Below are positions 1 to 11,605 of a stretch of 64,000 bases of DNA, in pieces. The notes under the pieces were generated by a model. That model saw only the letters and a list, made by a program, of their open reading frames with translations, did no database searches and was not told where the DNA came from. This stretch comes from Lentinula raphanica. Its lineage: Eukaryota; Basidiomycota; Agaricomycetes; Agaricales; Omphalotaceae. The translations under genes and the position numbers were made by a program. Positions within the stretch are counted from its first letter, which is position 1, and every line of letters starts with the position of its first letter. The stretch covers positions 1,586,986 to 1,650,985 of the forward strand of contig JANVFP010000006.1 in the NCBI GenBank assembly GCA_027919835.1. The letters run 5' to 3'.

Positions 1-57
1 ATTCTTGCAGATTGTCAGGCAGATACACTACGGCAAGTACACAGATTGATCAATATA

Positions 58-665
58 TCAGGCTACCGACTCATTGAGATCATCCTCATCGTCAGAAATA
101 ATCGTGACGCTGTCAAGCCCAAACTCCTCATACAAGCTCGCTCCATCATCGCCGACATCTCCATCATCACCGTTGCTTGCAAGTCGAGAGATGTCGCCTG
201 TGAGGACTCGGGTTTGGCCACTCGAGTCCCATTCCTGGAACAGGCTTTTGGCATCTTGATAGGTACCCACAAAGCTCACGACTCGACCACCACGCCAGTC
301 CAACCCCTCAATCATGAGGCTCAACCTAGAAGACGACATAAGCTGTGAGTTTTCCCCATCCTCAGCGGAATTGTTGCTCACCTTGTAACATACACACCTG
401 GAAGTGATCCCTCGGCAACGATGAATATTTCCCTGCTGTGAGGAAGAGGGCGAAGCAGCTCCAAGATGCCACCGGCCTCACATTCGTTATAGCTCCTCGT
501 AGCATCTGCCTCATGCTGGAACTTCTTCATGAGCCGATGCTCATAGTTGGAGGACAAAGCTTTTGCAGTGGCGCTATATCCTTTGAAGAGCCCTTGGCAA
601 CCGCTTCGTCCATGATAAACAACATACCATGCGGACTCCTCAGACGGGGTCGCTGTTGGCATCAT
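58..665 (-). CDS. Last two exons of a minus-strand gene with two RNase H1-N-like repeats (tentative)
   Basis: Two coding exons on the minus strand, 665-382 and 325-58, are joined by a good 56-bp intron (326-381, GTGAGC donor, TTCTAG acceptor) that keeps the frame open; the stop lies at 58-60. The product has two similar segments, one beginning WYVVYHGRSG and one around FIVAEGSLPGVYVTR, each followed by a Gly-rich stretch and an aromatic/acidic segment. This resembles the RNase H1 N-terminal (viroplasmin-like, hybrid-binding) fold seen in many mushroom proteins; the match is by eye. The C-terminus is Asp/Glu-rich. The exon may continue upstream into 640-1074, but the two frames overlap at 640-665 with no plausible intron, so there may be a frameshift. 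The function is unknown. The exon structure is well supported and the domain call is weak. Confidence 0.5.
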
Positions 666-1380
666 TAATCACAGATCCTGGCCGGATATTGGAAACTGGA
701 GTTCCAGGTGTCCTGATCATCGTTGCAACACGCGATTGGGTAGGAGTGAAAGCGTTTACATCGGCAGAGCTAGACGTGGAGACCCTAACTGGTGTGCTGA
801 TGTTTGCATCGGGCTGCGACGCACGGTCGGAATGAGCGGAAGTGGTGCGACTGCTGGGTGTAGGGCTTTCAGCGACACCCGGCCTGGTTTGAGCTCGTGC
901 AGGAGTCCTGGGAGGATCGAACAGCTGCTGCGACGAGGCTGGGCTGGCTTGAGGGTTCACCGCTTCAGGAGAAGGGCTAAACGAGTGCTGAAGTCTTTCT
1001 AGAAAGGAGGTCAGCCAGTGCACTGCATGATTGTCAGAGAAGGTACGAACCAAAGGCTTTGGTTGCTTGACCATGAGCTTCTAACAAGCTCTTCTCTGCA
1101 GCGTTGAAGTCATTGCGGGCCTTGGCCAGTTGGGCTTCCGCCTCATTGAAAGACGTCGCAAAAGGTTCCAAACCAACGTCTACATATCTCTATAAACAAC
1201 GTTATTGCAAAAAAAAAACCGGTACCCACTGAATCCTGCGTCGGTAAGCTCACGGATTTCCGCCATAAACTCTCCTGCATGTTCAAGCTTGACTTGGGTC
1301 ATAGCTCGACGATCTTCGGCGGCCTGGAGAGCTGGTGAGGGGGAGCTGTAAGAGATGCATTCAGAGCTCAAGGATGACAC
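640..1380 (-). CDS. Upstream exons of the same minus-strand gene, model uncertain
   Basis: Minus-strand open segments have coding character: 1380-1230 (acidic, helix-forming) and about 1180-1030 (coiled-coil-like, with AEAQLAKARNDFNAAEKS). They can be joined through an intron with a GTGGGT donor near 1231 and an acceptor ATGTAG near 1182. A Ser/Pro/Thr-rich segment at 1074-640 follows, beginning MVKQPKPLV. It lies in a different frame from the coiled-coil segment and I could not place an intron between them. The apparent start at 1380 is GTG and the coding signal seems to run on upstream, so the true start is not fixed. Either the gene has small introns I did not find, or it carries frameshifts. 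No family was recognised for these segments. Confidence 0.35.
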
Positions 1381-1816
1381 CTACTCTGAATTGCTTGGGC
1401 CATTTCTTCAGTCACCAAAGTTCGAGCTACATGGAGGTGAGTCGGGCTTTTGATGACGTTCCTCGTGATGGTTTTTAACTCTGTAGATTTTGATATGTCA
1501 GATGTTATCGCCCATCAATGACAATCAAATTTTACCAGTCATTTTTGATAAGGCTTTTGCTCCACGATACAGGCTCTTCGCGTTGAGGAGAGGATGCTAG
1601 CAGTGAAGAAAAAATTGGGAAGAGTAGCGTTTAGAGGCAAGTTGAACTTGACATCTCGTGATATAGCAGCCACCGCCACTAAGAAGCCCATCTGCTGTAC
1701 AGGTGAAGCTGGTTAGCATGCTTTGAAAACCCTACGGCGCCAAATCGAAGGCTTAGCGCGCTAGCTGTCTGGCCTAACCTGCCTTCATAGAGCCCTTCGT
1801 AGAGCCCTTCAAGAAA
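1381..1816. other. Intergenic region between divergent genes
   Basis: About 0.4 kb separates the minus-strand gene from the plus-strand gene that starts at 1817. It would hold both promoters if both are transcribed. Visible structure is limited to a short direct repeat (AGAGCCCTTC twice, 1790-1811). No RNA gene or transposon was seen. Confidence 0.5.
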
Positions 1817-3186
1817 ATGCCCAATGTTCGATTTCAAGAGCCGATCGTAGGCCATCCAGTTGAGCCTAAGGGCACACCTTTGCCTCCACCTTCTACACAG
1901 ACTTCGGCTCTAATTGGTGGGTGCTTTCACCTGCTCACTCTTTCTCAATGCTTTTCAGACTGTCTAACAATTTGATACAGCTTCATATCCGCCTCCTGTT
2001 CCTGCACGGCCCAACTATGCACCTGCTCATAGCTCGATGAGTGGGTTTTTGTTTGGGAGCAGCAGAGCCAAAGCGAACAACAACAATGGCCCTTCGTCCG
2101 ATGCAAACACCTCTGTTTCAGCTGAGGCGAGTGCTTCTGCGAGCACAAACGCCATGGCGGCTCCCACCGATGCAATCGCTGACAATATTGCTGCAAACAC
2201 CAAAAACGCCAACAACCTTTCTGCCTGCATGAATTCGAGCAACGTAGGCCTTGGAAATGTCTCTGCCAACATTTTCACTAACAACACACGCGTCAATCCA
2301 TCTGCTGGTGCAACTCCACGCACCGGCATTGATGATACCACAATCAGCGGCAACGACTCTGGCAACAACGCGTCCGCTAATGACGCTCTCGTCAATCCAT
2401 CTGCTGGTGCAACTCAAGGCGCCGGTGCCGATGCCCCAAACACTGGCAATACTTCTGGCAACAACACCTTTATCAATCCATCTCCTGGCAACGCTAACGA
2501 CACTCTCATCAATCCATCTGCTGGCAACGCTAACGACACTCTCGTCAATCCATCCACTGGTGCAACTCAAAGTGCCAGTGTCGATGATACCACGAATGCT
2601 GTTGACACTTCTGGCAACAACAACCTCGCCAATTCATCTGCTGGTGTCAATGATTCTGCACACGCTAGCAACACCTCCACTAATGACACGCGTATCAATG
2701 CCTCTGTGGGTGCAACCTCAGCCGCCAGCATCGACGACACTACAGCTGGTCCTACAGCCTCACCTCCAGCACCTACGGTGCTGACTTCGGCTTCGAAGAA
2801 AAAACGCTCGGAGATGGGGCCAGCAGAAAAGGCAGCCTATCGCAAGGCCTCTGCTGCTCGAGCTGAAAAGCTCAACGCCGACCTTGAGGAGTTTCATCAG
2901 GCCCAAGACTCGATGATTAGCAAGATCACGGAGGATAACGAGATCTCCGTACAGCGTGTCAAGCGTCTTGTATATCATACGACACAGTCCTCGAAGAAGA
3001 AGAAGGCAAGTGATCACAACGTCCTTGTCTTCATCAAGTCTCAGGAAGTAAACGCTGGTATGCTATTCGCTAACGCTGATTCACCAATGTCTGAAATCTT
3101 CTGAAATAGGCCGTGCTAAAGGATCCAGGGAGCCACTGAAACGACTCCACGAGCTTGTGAAAGCAGACGACGAGCTTCAACAGATG

Positions 3187-4238
3187 CATCAGGAAAAATG
3201 TACTGAGCCCTCAGCCACTAAAAGCTGCTCTCAGGCCCCCTAGAGCCTTTCAAGGCTTTGGAGCCCCCAAAGCCTGCAAAGATACCCCCCAAATCCTAGG
3301 CACTCTCAGCCACCTGAAAGTCTTGAGGTATTCTTTGGGGTGCTTTGAGGTGCTTTGAAGTGCTTTGAGGATCTTTGAGTGTCTTTGAGGATCTTTGAGT
3401 GCCTTTGAGGATCTTTGAGTGTCTTTGAGGTGCTTTCAGAAGCAAATAATATAAATAAAAATCAATTTATTCCTCTTATTTCTAGTTTACATTACATTCT
3501 ATTTCATTCTATCTCATATTCTAGTATTATGTAATTTCTAATCATATTATATTATGTAAGACTTATATAATTACAAGATTTTGTAATGTACTATCTAAAT
3601 TACCAAATTATATAGAGAATCTAATCTATAAATGTTATATATAAAGTCCTTCATTGAGATATGATAACATATACAACATGTAGACATGTAGTTAATATAG
3701 CTATAGATGTGTTTTGACCATGTGACAAACTTTTTGATTGTACATGGTTCACGGTGGCAGGCCAAATATATCATTGAAACAAGATCTTGTCAAAGTTGTC
3801 AATTGGAATTTTTGATGCATGTATCTTCTAAATTAAGAAAGTTCTGCAATGCACTTATGTAATTTCCTATTTGGGTGATGTTTTCTTTATTTAATTTGAT
3901 ATTAAAAGTTGCTAAAAAGCTCTGCAAAGACACTCAAAGATCCTCAAAGACCCTCAAAGACTCTCAAAGACTCTCAAAGACTCTCAAAGACCCTCAAAGC
4001 ACTTCAAAGCAGTTTAGTGACCTGGGTTACCTGGGCAACCTAGGCCATTGAGGTACTTTCAGAGTCTCTAGGAATTAGCCATTTCTTGAGGTGCTCTCAG
4101 ATCAAAGTATATTTCTTTGAGGTTGCCTAAGAAATGCCCATTTTCCTCAGTGCTTTCTAGCTCTCCTAAGCATGTAGGCCCTCTAGAGAGCCTCAAAGAG
4201 ACTCACAGTTGCCTAGGCCTAGAGTGTTTTTCCTGATG
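3187..4238 (+). mobile_element. 1,052-bp TIR element, 2-bp target duplication TG
   Basis: The ends are CATCAGGAAAA and TTTTCCTGATG. The flanks repeat TG (3185-3186, 4239-4240). Inside each end is an array of short degenerate repeats (variants of CTTTGAGGATC at 3325-3430 and CTCAAAGACT at 3920-4010), in opposite orientations. The interior is AT-rich with no ORF, so it is non-autonomous. Subterminal repeat arrays and a 2-bp duplication recall CACTA/EnSpm-type elements, but the termini are not CACTA, so the superfamily is open. It sits in an exon of the gene at 1817-5622. An inverted relative is at 6173-7214. Confidence 0.85.
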
Positions 4239-5340
4239 TGGCTGAGGATCCAGATGAAATGTCTCACCTCCGTGAGCAATATGATAAGTACCAGGAGGAG
4301 AAGAAGCTCAAGTCGATCCGAATCAGCAAAACAGCCCAGGCAAGAATGGTAGCCTCGAAAATCAATGAGTTTCAGGAGAACGTACGTCAGCTGTGTGACT
4401 TCCCTCTGTTTTTTCTAATATCATTCATCTCCAGGCAACCTTCATGGCTGAAGCTGCAGATGTTGCCAGCTTTGGTCTTCTTGTTCGCGGAAGTTTCGAG
4501 TCTACGGTTACTTCATCATTCTGGGGCCACGGTCCTGTTGATGAGTTTTTCCGCAAGACGTTCAACAAGGGTGTCCAGGATATCCTAGATCTGTTCCAAG
4601 CTTACGTCTGCACCGTAGCTGAAAAAAGTATGTGTATATCATAATGCTTCAGAGCTTCAACAGTATGCTTATCATAGCTGTAGTGGGAACTCGGAAGCTT
4701 TACCAGTCAGAAATGCTGGCTGAGATTGTTCGTTTGATCAGCCAGGGGCTCCGTAAGTCTAGGCCATGCACTTACATCTAACAATGCTAAAAGTTTGTTG
4801 CTAGGTGAAATCACTGGTATATCCGATCTAACAATGAGCTACAGTAAATACGACAAGCTCATTGTTATTCCATATAAAGTGAGGCTCCTTGGCTGGCCAG
4901 AGGACGTACCATTCAGCTATCCCCACAAACTCCATGCTGAGGAGATCAAAACACTCTTCGACTCCCTGGTTAGTGGCGTCACCCATTGGCAGCGGATGGC
5001 AGCCTTTGAATATCGCCGGTACATCACTGAGCTCGAGAACAACGGAAAGCTTGATCTGCAGCAGCGCCCATTACACAGCGATGCCGGGAAGTCTCACAAA
5101 AGGCGCCGCGGCCACGATGATGATAGCGACAACGACAACGATGATGACGAGCATCCCCACACTTCGAAGAAAGTTAAGCGCGCGCATACCACAAGAGCAG
5201 GTCGTAAGGGTCACGCTGATGAGAGAGCTGGGAAGGATAGTGGGAGGTCCAAGAAGGCAAAGGGAGGTGAGAAGACATCGAAGAAGACGATGAAGAAGAC
5301 ATCAAAACAGGTAGTGACGTCGAACAAGGGGAAGGACAAA

Positions 5341-5502
5341 GGGAAGGAGAAGGAGAAGGAGAAGGAGAAGGAGAAGGAGAAGGAGAAGGAGAAGGAGAAG
5401 GAGAAGGAGAAGGAGAAGGAGAAGGAGAAGGGGAAGGAGAAGGAGAAGGAGAAGGGGAAGGAGAAGGAGAAGGGGAAGGGGAAGGAGAAGGGGAAGGGGA
5501 CT
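5341..5502 (+). repeat. In-frame GAGAAG hexanucleotide repeat
   Basis: About 160 bp of near-perfect GAGAAG units with some GGGAAG variants lies inside the last exon of the gene at 1817-5622. It encodes a Lys-Glu alternating run. It is probably length-variable and forms a highly charged helix or disordered segment. Confidence 0.9.
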
Positions 5503-5622
5503 ACAAAAGGGAAGAAAAGATCGTTCATTGTTGACAGTGATGAAGAGGAGGCTCAATCTAGTGAAGGATCCTGTGACAGCAGTGATAATTTTGATAGTGA
5601 TATGTCAGATATTGAGGACTGA

Positions 5623-6172
5623 TAGATTTTCCCTGTGTCCTACTACCTATGTTATGTTTAAATGTCTCAAATTGATTCCATAATTGCTTGCTAATTGTCC
5701 TGTATGATGCACATGGAATTTTGAAGGCCCGAACATCGTTGATGACAGTGTCCGGCATATCCGGAATAACATGTGACTACCCTAGGTCATCACCTACCCG
5801 CTCCGACTGATTTTAACTCTAAGTTGACCACCCTTTATCCACCTAGGCTGAGTTGACCTTAACCCCTTCTGTACAAGGCATTGTACGCACGGTACAACGC
5901 TTCTGTACAAGCCTGGTTTAGGGCTGTACAGGTGGTGCAAATACATCACTTCGCCATGTTCTATCAGTGTCGGATACAGAACAGTGAAATTCCTTGGCCC
6001 GAGTAATACACACTCGCGGGTCGAATAACTGGCAAGCATTAAAGGGATGATGCTGTTTTCTTCACTTTCACTGACTGTGATTCGAAATTGCTGTGAAAGG
6101 TTTGTGAGCTTTGGACATATTCTCAACAATTAGCTCACCAGGGGACTGTCAAGTACTTGGAAATAGTGCACC
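5623..6172. other. Spacer without recognisable gene
   Basis: This is the 3' flank of the gene ending at 5622. I see no splice-supported coding frame, RNA gene or repeat. The next element starts at 6173. Confidence 0.5.
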
Positions 6173-7214
6173 CATCAGGAAAAACACTCTAGGCCTAGGC
6201 AACTGTGAGTCTCTTTGAGGCTCTCTAGAGGGCCTACATGCTTAGGAGAGCTAGAAAGCACTGAGGAAAATGGGCATTTCTTAGGCAACCTCAAAGAAAT
6301 ATACTTTGATCTGAGAGCACCTCAAGAAATGGCTAATTCCTAGAGACTCTGAAAGTACCTCAATGGCCTAGGTTGCCCAGGTAACCGAGGTCACTAAACT
6401 GCTTTGAAGTGCTTTGAGGGTCTTTGAAGGTCTTTGAGGGTCTTTGAGGATCTTTGAGGATCTTTGAGTGTCTTTGCAGAGCTTTTTAGCAATTTTTAAT
6501 ATCAAATCAAATGAAGAAAACATCACCCAAATAGGAAATTACATAAGTGCATTGCAGAACTTTCTTAATTTAGAAGATACATGCATCAAAAATTCCAATT
6601 GACAACTTTGACAAGATCTTGTTTCAATGATATATTTGGCCTGCCACTGTGAACCATGTACAATCAAAAAGTTTGTCACATGGTCAAAACACATCTATAG
6701 TTATATTAACTACATGTCTACATGTTGTATATGTTATCATATCTCAATGAAGGACTTTATATATAACATTCATAGATTAGATTCTCTATATAATTTGGTA
6801 ATTTAAATAGTACATTACAAAATCTTGTAATTATATAAGTCTTACATAATATAATATGATTAGAAATTACATAATACTAGAATATGAGATAAAATGAAAT
6901 AGAATGTAATGTAAAATAGAAATAAGAGGAATCAATTGATTTTTATTCATATTATTTGCTTCTGAAAGCACCTCAAAGCACCTCAAAGACACTCAAAGAT
7001 CCTCAAAGGCACTCAAAGACACTCAAAGATCCTCAAAGCACTTCAAAGCACCTCAAAGTACCATAAAGAATACCTCAAGACTTTCAGGTGGCTGAGAGTG
7101 CCTAGGATTTGGGGGGTATCTTTGCAGGCTTTGGGGGCTCCAAAGCCTTGAAAGGCTCTAGGGGGCCTGAGAGCAGCTTTTAGTGGCTGAGGGCTCAGTA
7201 CATTTTTCCTGATG
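6173..7214 (-). mobile_element. 1,042-bp TIR element, inverted copy of the 3187-4238 family
   Basis: It has the same CATCAGGAAAA termini and subterminal arrays as the element at 3187-4238 and is closely similar along its length, but in the opposite orientation. The flanks repeat CC (6171-6172, 7215-7216), which differs from the TG of the first copy, so the two inserted independently. No ORF. Confidence 0.85.
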
Positions 7215-7950
7215 CCCAAGGTTCAAACCGATCTTGTATTCTATCGGCGGGCTGTTCTTCCATCCTCGGAATGCACCCAAAACTGTTGGTCAGCACTTCA
7301 GTCAGAGCATATCCATTACTGCATGGTACAAGGATGTTAATGTCGTTAACAGCCAAGGTAGAAAATGGATCAGCTACACTGTAGGCTGCAGATCCACCGG
7401 TTTTGCCTTCGAATCGGTTCAATACTTTCATGAACTTTGTATGCAATTTTGAATCAAATGCTCTTGAAAGCATGCAAGTTGTGCAGGTGCGGTAGAATGC
7501 CTGAACTCACTTATGCAGAGCAGAACACATAGAAAACATTTTGAACAAAGAAATGATGCCTGTATGTTCGAATAGGTTCCAGCGAAGATCACGAATTCGG
7601 AACAATGGGCTGTGTATGTTGATGTCAAGAGTGTCTGGAGATTTCCCAAGACATGATGGACTGTCAAGAAGACTGGGCATAGGTGACAGAATTAAAGGAG
7701 TTGTCATCGGAGGGGGAGTAATGTTGCCATACAGGTGACAATTGTCCACCAACCTAGCATAAATTTCAACAATTCAGCTACATGTTATCAGAACATGACT
7801 TACCACTCTAATATCACCTTCACCAGTCCCCAATCAGACTTCTCCATCTCAGCAAAAGTGTTGCAGCTATGCTTGATGACAAGGACACTACCATGCAAGA
7901 GAGGAAAAGGCATCCCATTATATGTATGCACCTTGCGTTATTGTGACATC
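7215..7950 (-). pseudogene. Three-exon fragment of an unrecognised host gene
   Basis: On the minus strand an exon ending near 7802 (HGSVLVIKHSCNTFAEMEKS) is joined by a GTAAGT...GCTAG intron to an exon at about 7750-7511. A 48-bp intron (7510-7463, GTGAGT donor) then joins it to an exon at 7462-7215, with the frame open throughout. The last exon contains GGSAAYSVADPF and SNGYALTEVLTNSFGCIPRM and is cut off exactly at the TIR element at 6173-7214. The fragment is therefore a gene truncated by, or rearranged at, that insertion. The 5' end is not visible and may be cut by the element at 8215. The coherent splicing argues for real coding origin. I do not recognise the family. Confidence 0.5.
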
Positions 7951-8406
7951 TAACATGTGTGTCATTTTTCCTTATTACATGTACTCCCTTTTGCATCTTA
8001 TGTCCTTGTTACCACCTGATCACTCTTCATGACTCACTACAATTAGCAACCATACCTCCTGCTTCATTATCAATCCTCTTTTCATGCTTTATCATCCTCC
8101 TCTTGCGTTCTGTCATTATTCTTCCTTTCATTCTTGCACTATGGTTCTTGTGTTATTGTTTTTCATACCTTTCTCTCGTGCTGTCACTATTCCTTATCTT
8201 TCCAACCACTCCAACATCAGGAAAAATGTATCTAGGCCCAGGTTGCCTGGAGACACCCCCAAAGTCCCATGCAGTTTAAAGTCTTTGAAATGATTTCAAG
8301 TCAACCTTATGTCTTTAGGCTTACCTGAGTTTCTTTGAAAATCTTTGGAAATCTTTGAGAATCTCTGGGAAGCCTGGGAAGCCTGAGCTTTTGAGGGGTG
8401 TCTCTA

Positions 8407-9230
8407 TGGTGCAGTTCATCTAGTCACCACTACCTGTGAACAGAGCGTGGGAAATTATGTAAGCGGTGAATTTTCTGGCCAAAAAAAATTTTTTCCTCAC
8501 ACCTCTTTGTGCTGCCTTGCGACCAAGTTGCGAGCTATCCTCTCTGGTTTATCAGCTCTCCCAATGCCTTCCTCCTTGTTCCTGGGTGTCATCTATTACT
8601 ACATACTCAACTAGACCACAATAATTAAGATTTTGCTCACCTGTACATCAGCAAAATCACTCTGTCTCTGGAGTCTCCAGAGACACCCCCCAAATCCTAG
8701 AGAGATTTCATCACTTTCAGAGTGCTCAGAGAAAATTTAGCACCCTCAGAGATCTTCAAAGACATTCAAAGTACTCTCAGAGACTCCAAAGTACTTTTAG
8801 TACTCTCAGGCTGCTCAGGATTTGGGGGGTGTCTCTAGGGTCTCCAGCGATAGAGTGATTTTGCTGATGTACCAACTTATATATGTATATGTGCTACAGG
8901 AATTGAAGATTTCCTCCCCTCTTAGATTCTGGTCAGTGTGGTATGATTATTACACCTTCCAATTATAGTGTGCCATCACTGCCGTGCTTGAAATGTATGG
9001 ATGACTAACAAGTGCACGTGATTACATGATTACCATATATGGAAATGGCGAATTTTTTTTGACAAAAATTTTAATTATCGAGAGTATTAAAAAACCCTCT
9101 TCACAGAGTGTTTCTCTCATCAAATAGATGCCTTCTGCAAGAGGAATTAAATTTTTATGTAAGTCTGGTGCCTGCTCATCGTCTTCCCACGCCTTGTTCA
9201 TGGGTAGCGGTGACTAGATGAACTGCACCA
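8407..9230 (+). mobile_element. Second MITE family with TA target duplication, nested
   Basis: Long inverted ends starting TGGTGCAGTTCATCTAG match for about 45 bp. The flanks are TA (8405-8406 and 9231-9232), as for Tc1/mariner-type elements. No transposase ORF. It lies inside the 224-bp element at 8215-9264 and itself contains the element at 8646-8869. Confidence 0.75.
8646..8869 (+). mobile_element. 224-bp CATCAG-family MITE, innermost of three
   Basis: The ends are CATCAGCAAAA and TTTTGCTGATG, with duplication TA (8644-8645, 8870-8871). Extended imperfect inverted repeats include CTCCAGAGACACCCCCC near one end and its complement near the other. Non-coding. Confidence 0.85.
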
Positions 9231-9264
9231 TAGGCTCTCTGAGCTGAAGGTATTTTTCCTGATG

Positions 9265-10383
9265 AATTCGCTCTTCACCTTTCACATTTCCATACTACAA
9301 CTCTTACATTCTCGCATTATTGTCTTTTCCAATTTTCTTCACTCACGCTGTCCATCTCTACTACTTTGGGTACCTATTGTTGCACTGAGTATAAATACCA
9401 CTGTAGTTAGACTCCTGGTTTCCTATCTTGACCTCTTGGTCATTGAAAACTAGGTTCGTGTTTGTATCCTACTTACACTCAATACTAACTTGGTCATTGG
9501 GAACTAGCTTGTCTTTTCCTTCTGAGCCCTAGTGATTGGCCCTTCGTGCCCTCACTGTTGCTGAGATCAATCTCACCCTTACCCTGTATAGGGTTGTGCT
9601 TGTGCTTGTGCTTGTGTCACCCCTTTGTGCTAACTCCTTCGGAACATGCGTCTGAACAACAAATTGGATGCAGTTGGAGTTGTTTGGCCTTCAAAATAAA
9701 ACATAAATGAGTTCTTCAATGCGGTGGGTGCATCAACTGGGAATTGATCAATGTGGTAACATTGGCGGTGACACTCCTTCAACTGTGGCTCATTCGAAAC
9801 CCATAAATATGGGCGGACATTAAGGTCGTCTATGGAGCACCAGGTGGTGATCCTTGTGTCAACTGGGACAGGTACAAGCAGTAGAGCTTGACAACCGTTG
9901 CCTATGTAGAGACCTCAAACAAAGCTGCTATAGGTTTCATTCTGAGTGGATGGCATTCGAGCAGTTAGTGACAGTCGAGAGCCTGAGACAAAGATACACA
10001 CCTCTACCAAAGTCATGACACACTTGACGATTTTTCATACATCTTTGTAATTAACACGGAGGTTCATGATGGTAAGTGCAGCTAACAAATTCATTTCTTG
10101 CAAGCGTATTTATACCAGGCCTGCTTTTACATTAGATCTATGGATCTGGAGCTGCATGAACTAACGATGCAACACAGGGGACACAGTGTATACATCACAG
10201 TTGCAAATGTTTCATTCTTTTCCAGTGTTTTGCCTCAGTTTGAAACTAACCTATCAATCGGTTTAAGTCACTCCTTCATTGCCAGAACATTCCAAACACT
10301 CACACATCTTGCAGTGTCGACTGACATTCGCTCGACTGCATGCTTCAAACACCTCAGCATAATAGTGTAAGCAATAGCTATTA
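9265..10383. other. Spacer, no gene supported
   Basis: There are short open frames only, with no convincing splice-linked exons. A small run of GCTTGT units occurs near 9598-9622. It could be a decayed gene region, but nothing can be named. Confidence 0.4.
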
Positions 10384-10607
10384 CATCAGGAAAAGCACCC
10401 TTGACCTAGGTAACCCAGAGATACCCCCCAAAACCTAGGCTCTTCCAAAGCACCCAAAGAAATCTGAGGCAAACTCAGGCTTGCCCAGGCTTTTCCAGGC
10501 AAACTCAGGCTTGCTCAGGCTTTTTCAGGCAAATTCAAAATTTTTAAACTGCTGAGGCTTTGGGGGTATCTCTAGGCAGCCTAGGCACCAGGTCAGTTTT
10601 GCTGATG
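10384..10607 (+). mobile_element. 224-bp CATCAG-family MITE
   Basis: One end is CATCAGGAAAA and the other TTTTGCTGATG. Duplication TA (10382-10383, 10608-10609). The interior has repeated CAGGCTTGCCCAGGC-like units. Confidence 0.85.
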
Positions 10608-11381
10608 TACAAGATCCTGTGACAATCAGTTACTCTTCTACATTGGACATCGTCGCATCCACACTAATCAACGGATGAAATCAAACCCTCAAGTTCCATC
10701 GGTCTTCTGGTAGCTATTCTGTCTTTCTTCAATCTGGTTCCTCTTTACAGTATGTTTCTAACATTTTGCCCTAGATCTCGCTATCCGTTGACCTAATTTT
10801 TGAACCATCACGGTATTGCGCAGACCATTGGCGGTCTCGACTGCTTGTTGTCTTTCATCGGGGCCATTCTTGGTCTCGCCTCAATCTCAGTAGTAGGCCT
10901 CAACATCAATATTTCATCCACTCGATCTTGAGATGTCTGAGGTCTCACAAATACTGCACAAATCTCCCTTCCTTCTCATGTTGCACTGTCACCTTTTGCC
11001 ACCTCCACCAAATTTGCTTATGTTTTTTACAAGAATCTGTAACAAGTGGCTGTCATATGGTGGACATCAATGCAACGACTCTCAACAATGGCCAAATAGA
11101 AAGTCTCTCAAGTTCCACTGTGTCTTGCATCTGCTACAGCTTTAGCGTAGGTTTGTAAAAATTTGATCCTGATCTCGCCATCCATCGCCCTAATTTTCAT
11201 ACCTTTAAGCTTTTACGCAGATCATCGCCGTTCTTGACTCCGCCTTTGGGTGCCAGTAAATTGTAATTGTCTTTTACCAGAACCGTCCTTGGTCTCACCA
11301 CGACTGCAGTAGCCCTCGACATCAGAATTCCATCCATTCAATTTTTTACATGTGTGAGGTCTCTCATGCATCATCCTATTG
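10608..11381. other. Spacer with short unassigned frames
   Basis: Two related segments (near 10700-10960 and 11090-11370) share a similar order of words, such as CTCGCTATCC/CTCGCCATCC, CATCGGGGCC-like stretches and CATCAATATT/CATCAGAATT. This suggests an old diverged tandem duplication. No gene is supported. Confidence 0.35.
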
Positions 11382-11605
11382 CATCAGGAAAAATCTATCT
11401 GGGCCCAGGTTGCCTGGAGACACCCCCAAAATTCCAGGCAGTTTCAAGTTCTTGAAATGATTTTAAGTCAAGCTTATGTCTTCAGGCTTACCTGAGTTGC
11501 TTTGAAAATCTTTAAAAATCTTTGAAAATCTCTGGGAAGCCTGGGAAGCCTAAGCTTTTGGGGGGTGTCTCTAGACTCTCTAGGCCCAAGGTATTTTTCC
11601 TGATG
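11382..11605 (+). mobile_element. 224-bp CATCAG-family MITE
   Basis: The ends are CATCAGGAAAA and TTTTCCTGATG. Duplication TG (11380-11381, 11606-11607). Closely related to the outer element at 8215-9264. Confidence 0.85.

Larger units (their letters stand above)
1817..5622 (+). pseudogene. Large uncharacterised mushroom-type gene split by a TIR element in an exon
   Basis: A six-exon model fits by splice signals and frame: 1817-1916, 1981-3057, 3110-3186 plus 4241-4381, 4435-4627, 4678-4752 and 4805-5622. Introns are 50-64 bp with GTRNGY donors. The third exon is cut by the element at 3187-4238; without it and one TG duplication the frame runs through, giving about 826 residues. The order is: short Pro-rich start, Asn/Ser/Thr/Gly-rich degenerate repeats (NPSAGAT), a basic segment (KKKRSEMGPAEKAAYRKAS), a helical middle, a segment containing LLGWPEDVPFSYP, then an acidic/basic tail with a long (KE)n run. 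I recall the middle and the GWP segment from large uncharacterised families in mushroom genomes; no function can be given. Every exon is otherwise open, so the insertion may be recent or polymorphic. As sequenced, the frame stops inside the element. Confidence 0.7.
8215..9264 (+). mobile_element. CATCAG-family element made large by two nested insertions
   Basis: The outer ends are CATCAGGAAAA and TTTTCCTGATG, with duplication AA (8213-8214, 9265-9266). Subtracting the nested element at 8407-9230 and its TA duplication leaves 224 bp, the size of the other short members of the family. Confidence 0.85.

Noticed and set aside
3325..4010. Short regular repeats as a CRISPR array
   Set aside because: Units of about 11 bp without constant spacers, part of the subterminal arrays of a transposon in a eukaryotic genome.
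5211..5556. Long Phe/Ser/Leu-rich frames on the minus strand
   Set aside because: These are the complement of the GAGAAG repeat inside the exon at 4805-5622; low-complexity shadows.
3187..7214. One composite transposon carrying the gene half between the inverted elements
   Set aside because: Each element has its own, different 2-bp duplication, so they arrived separately.
10098..10370. Frame of 90 codons before a MITE
   Set aside because: No recognisable motif, no intron links, flanked by non-coding sequence.
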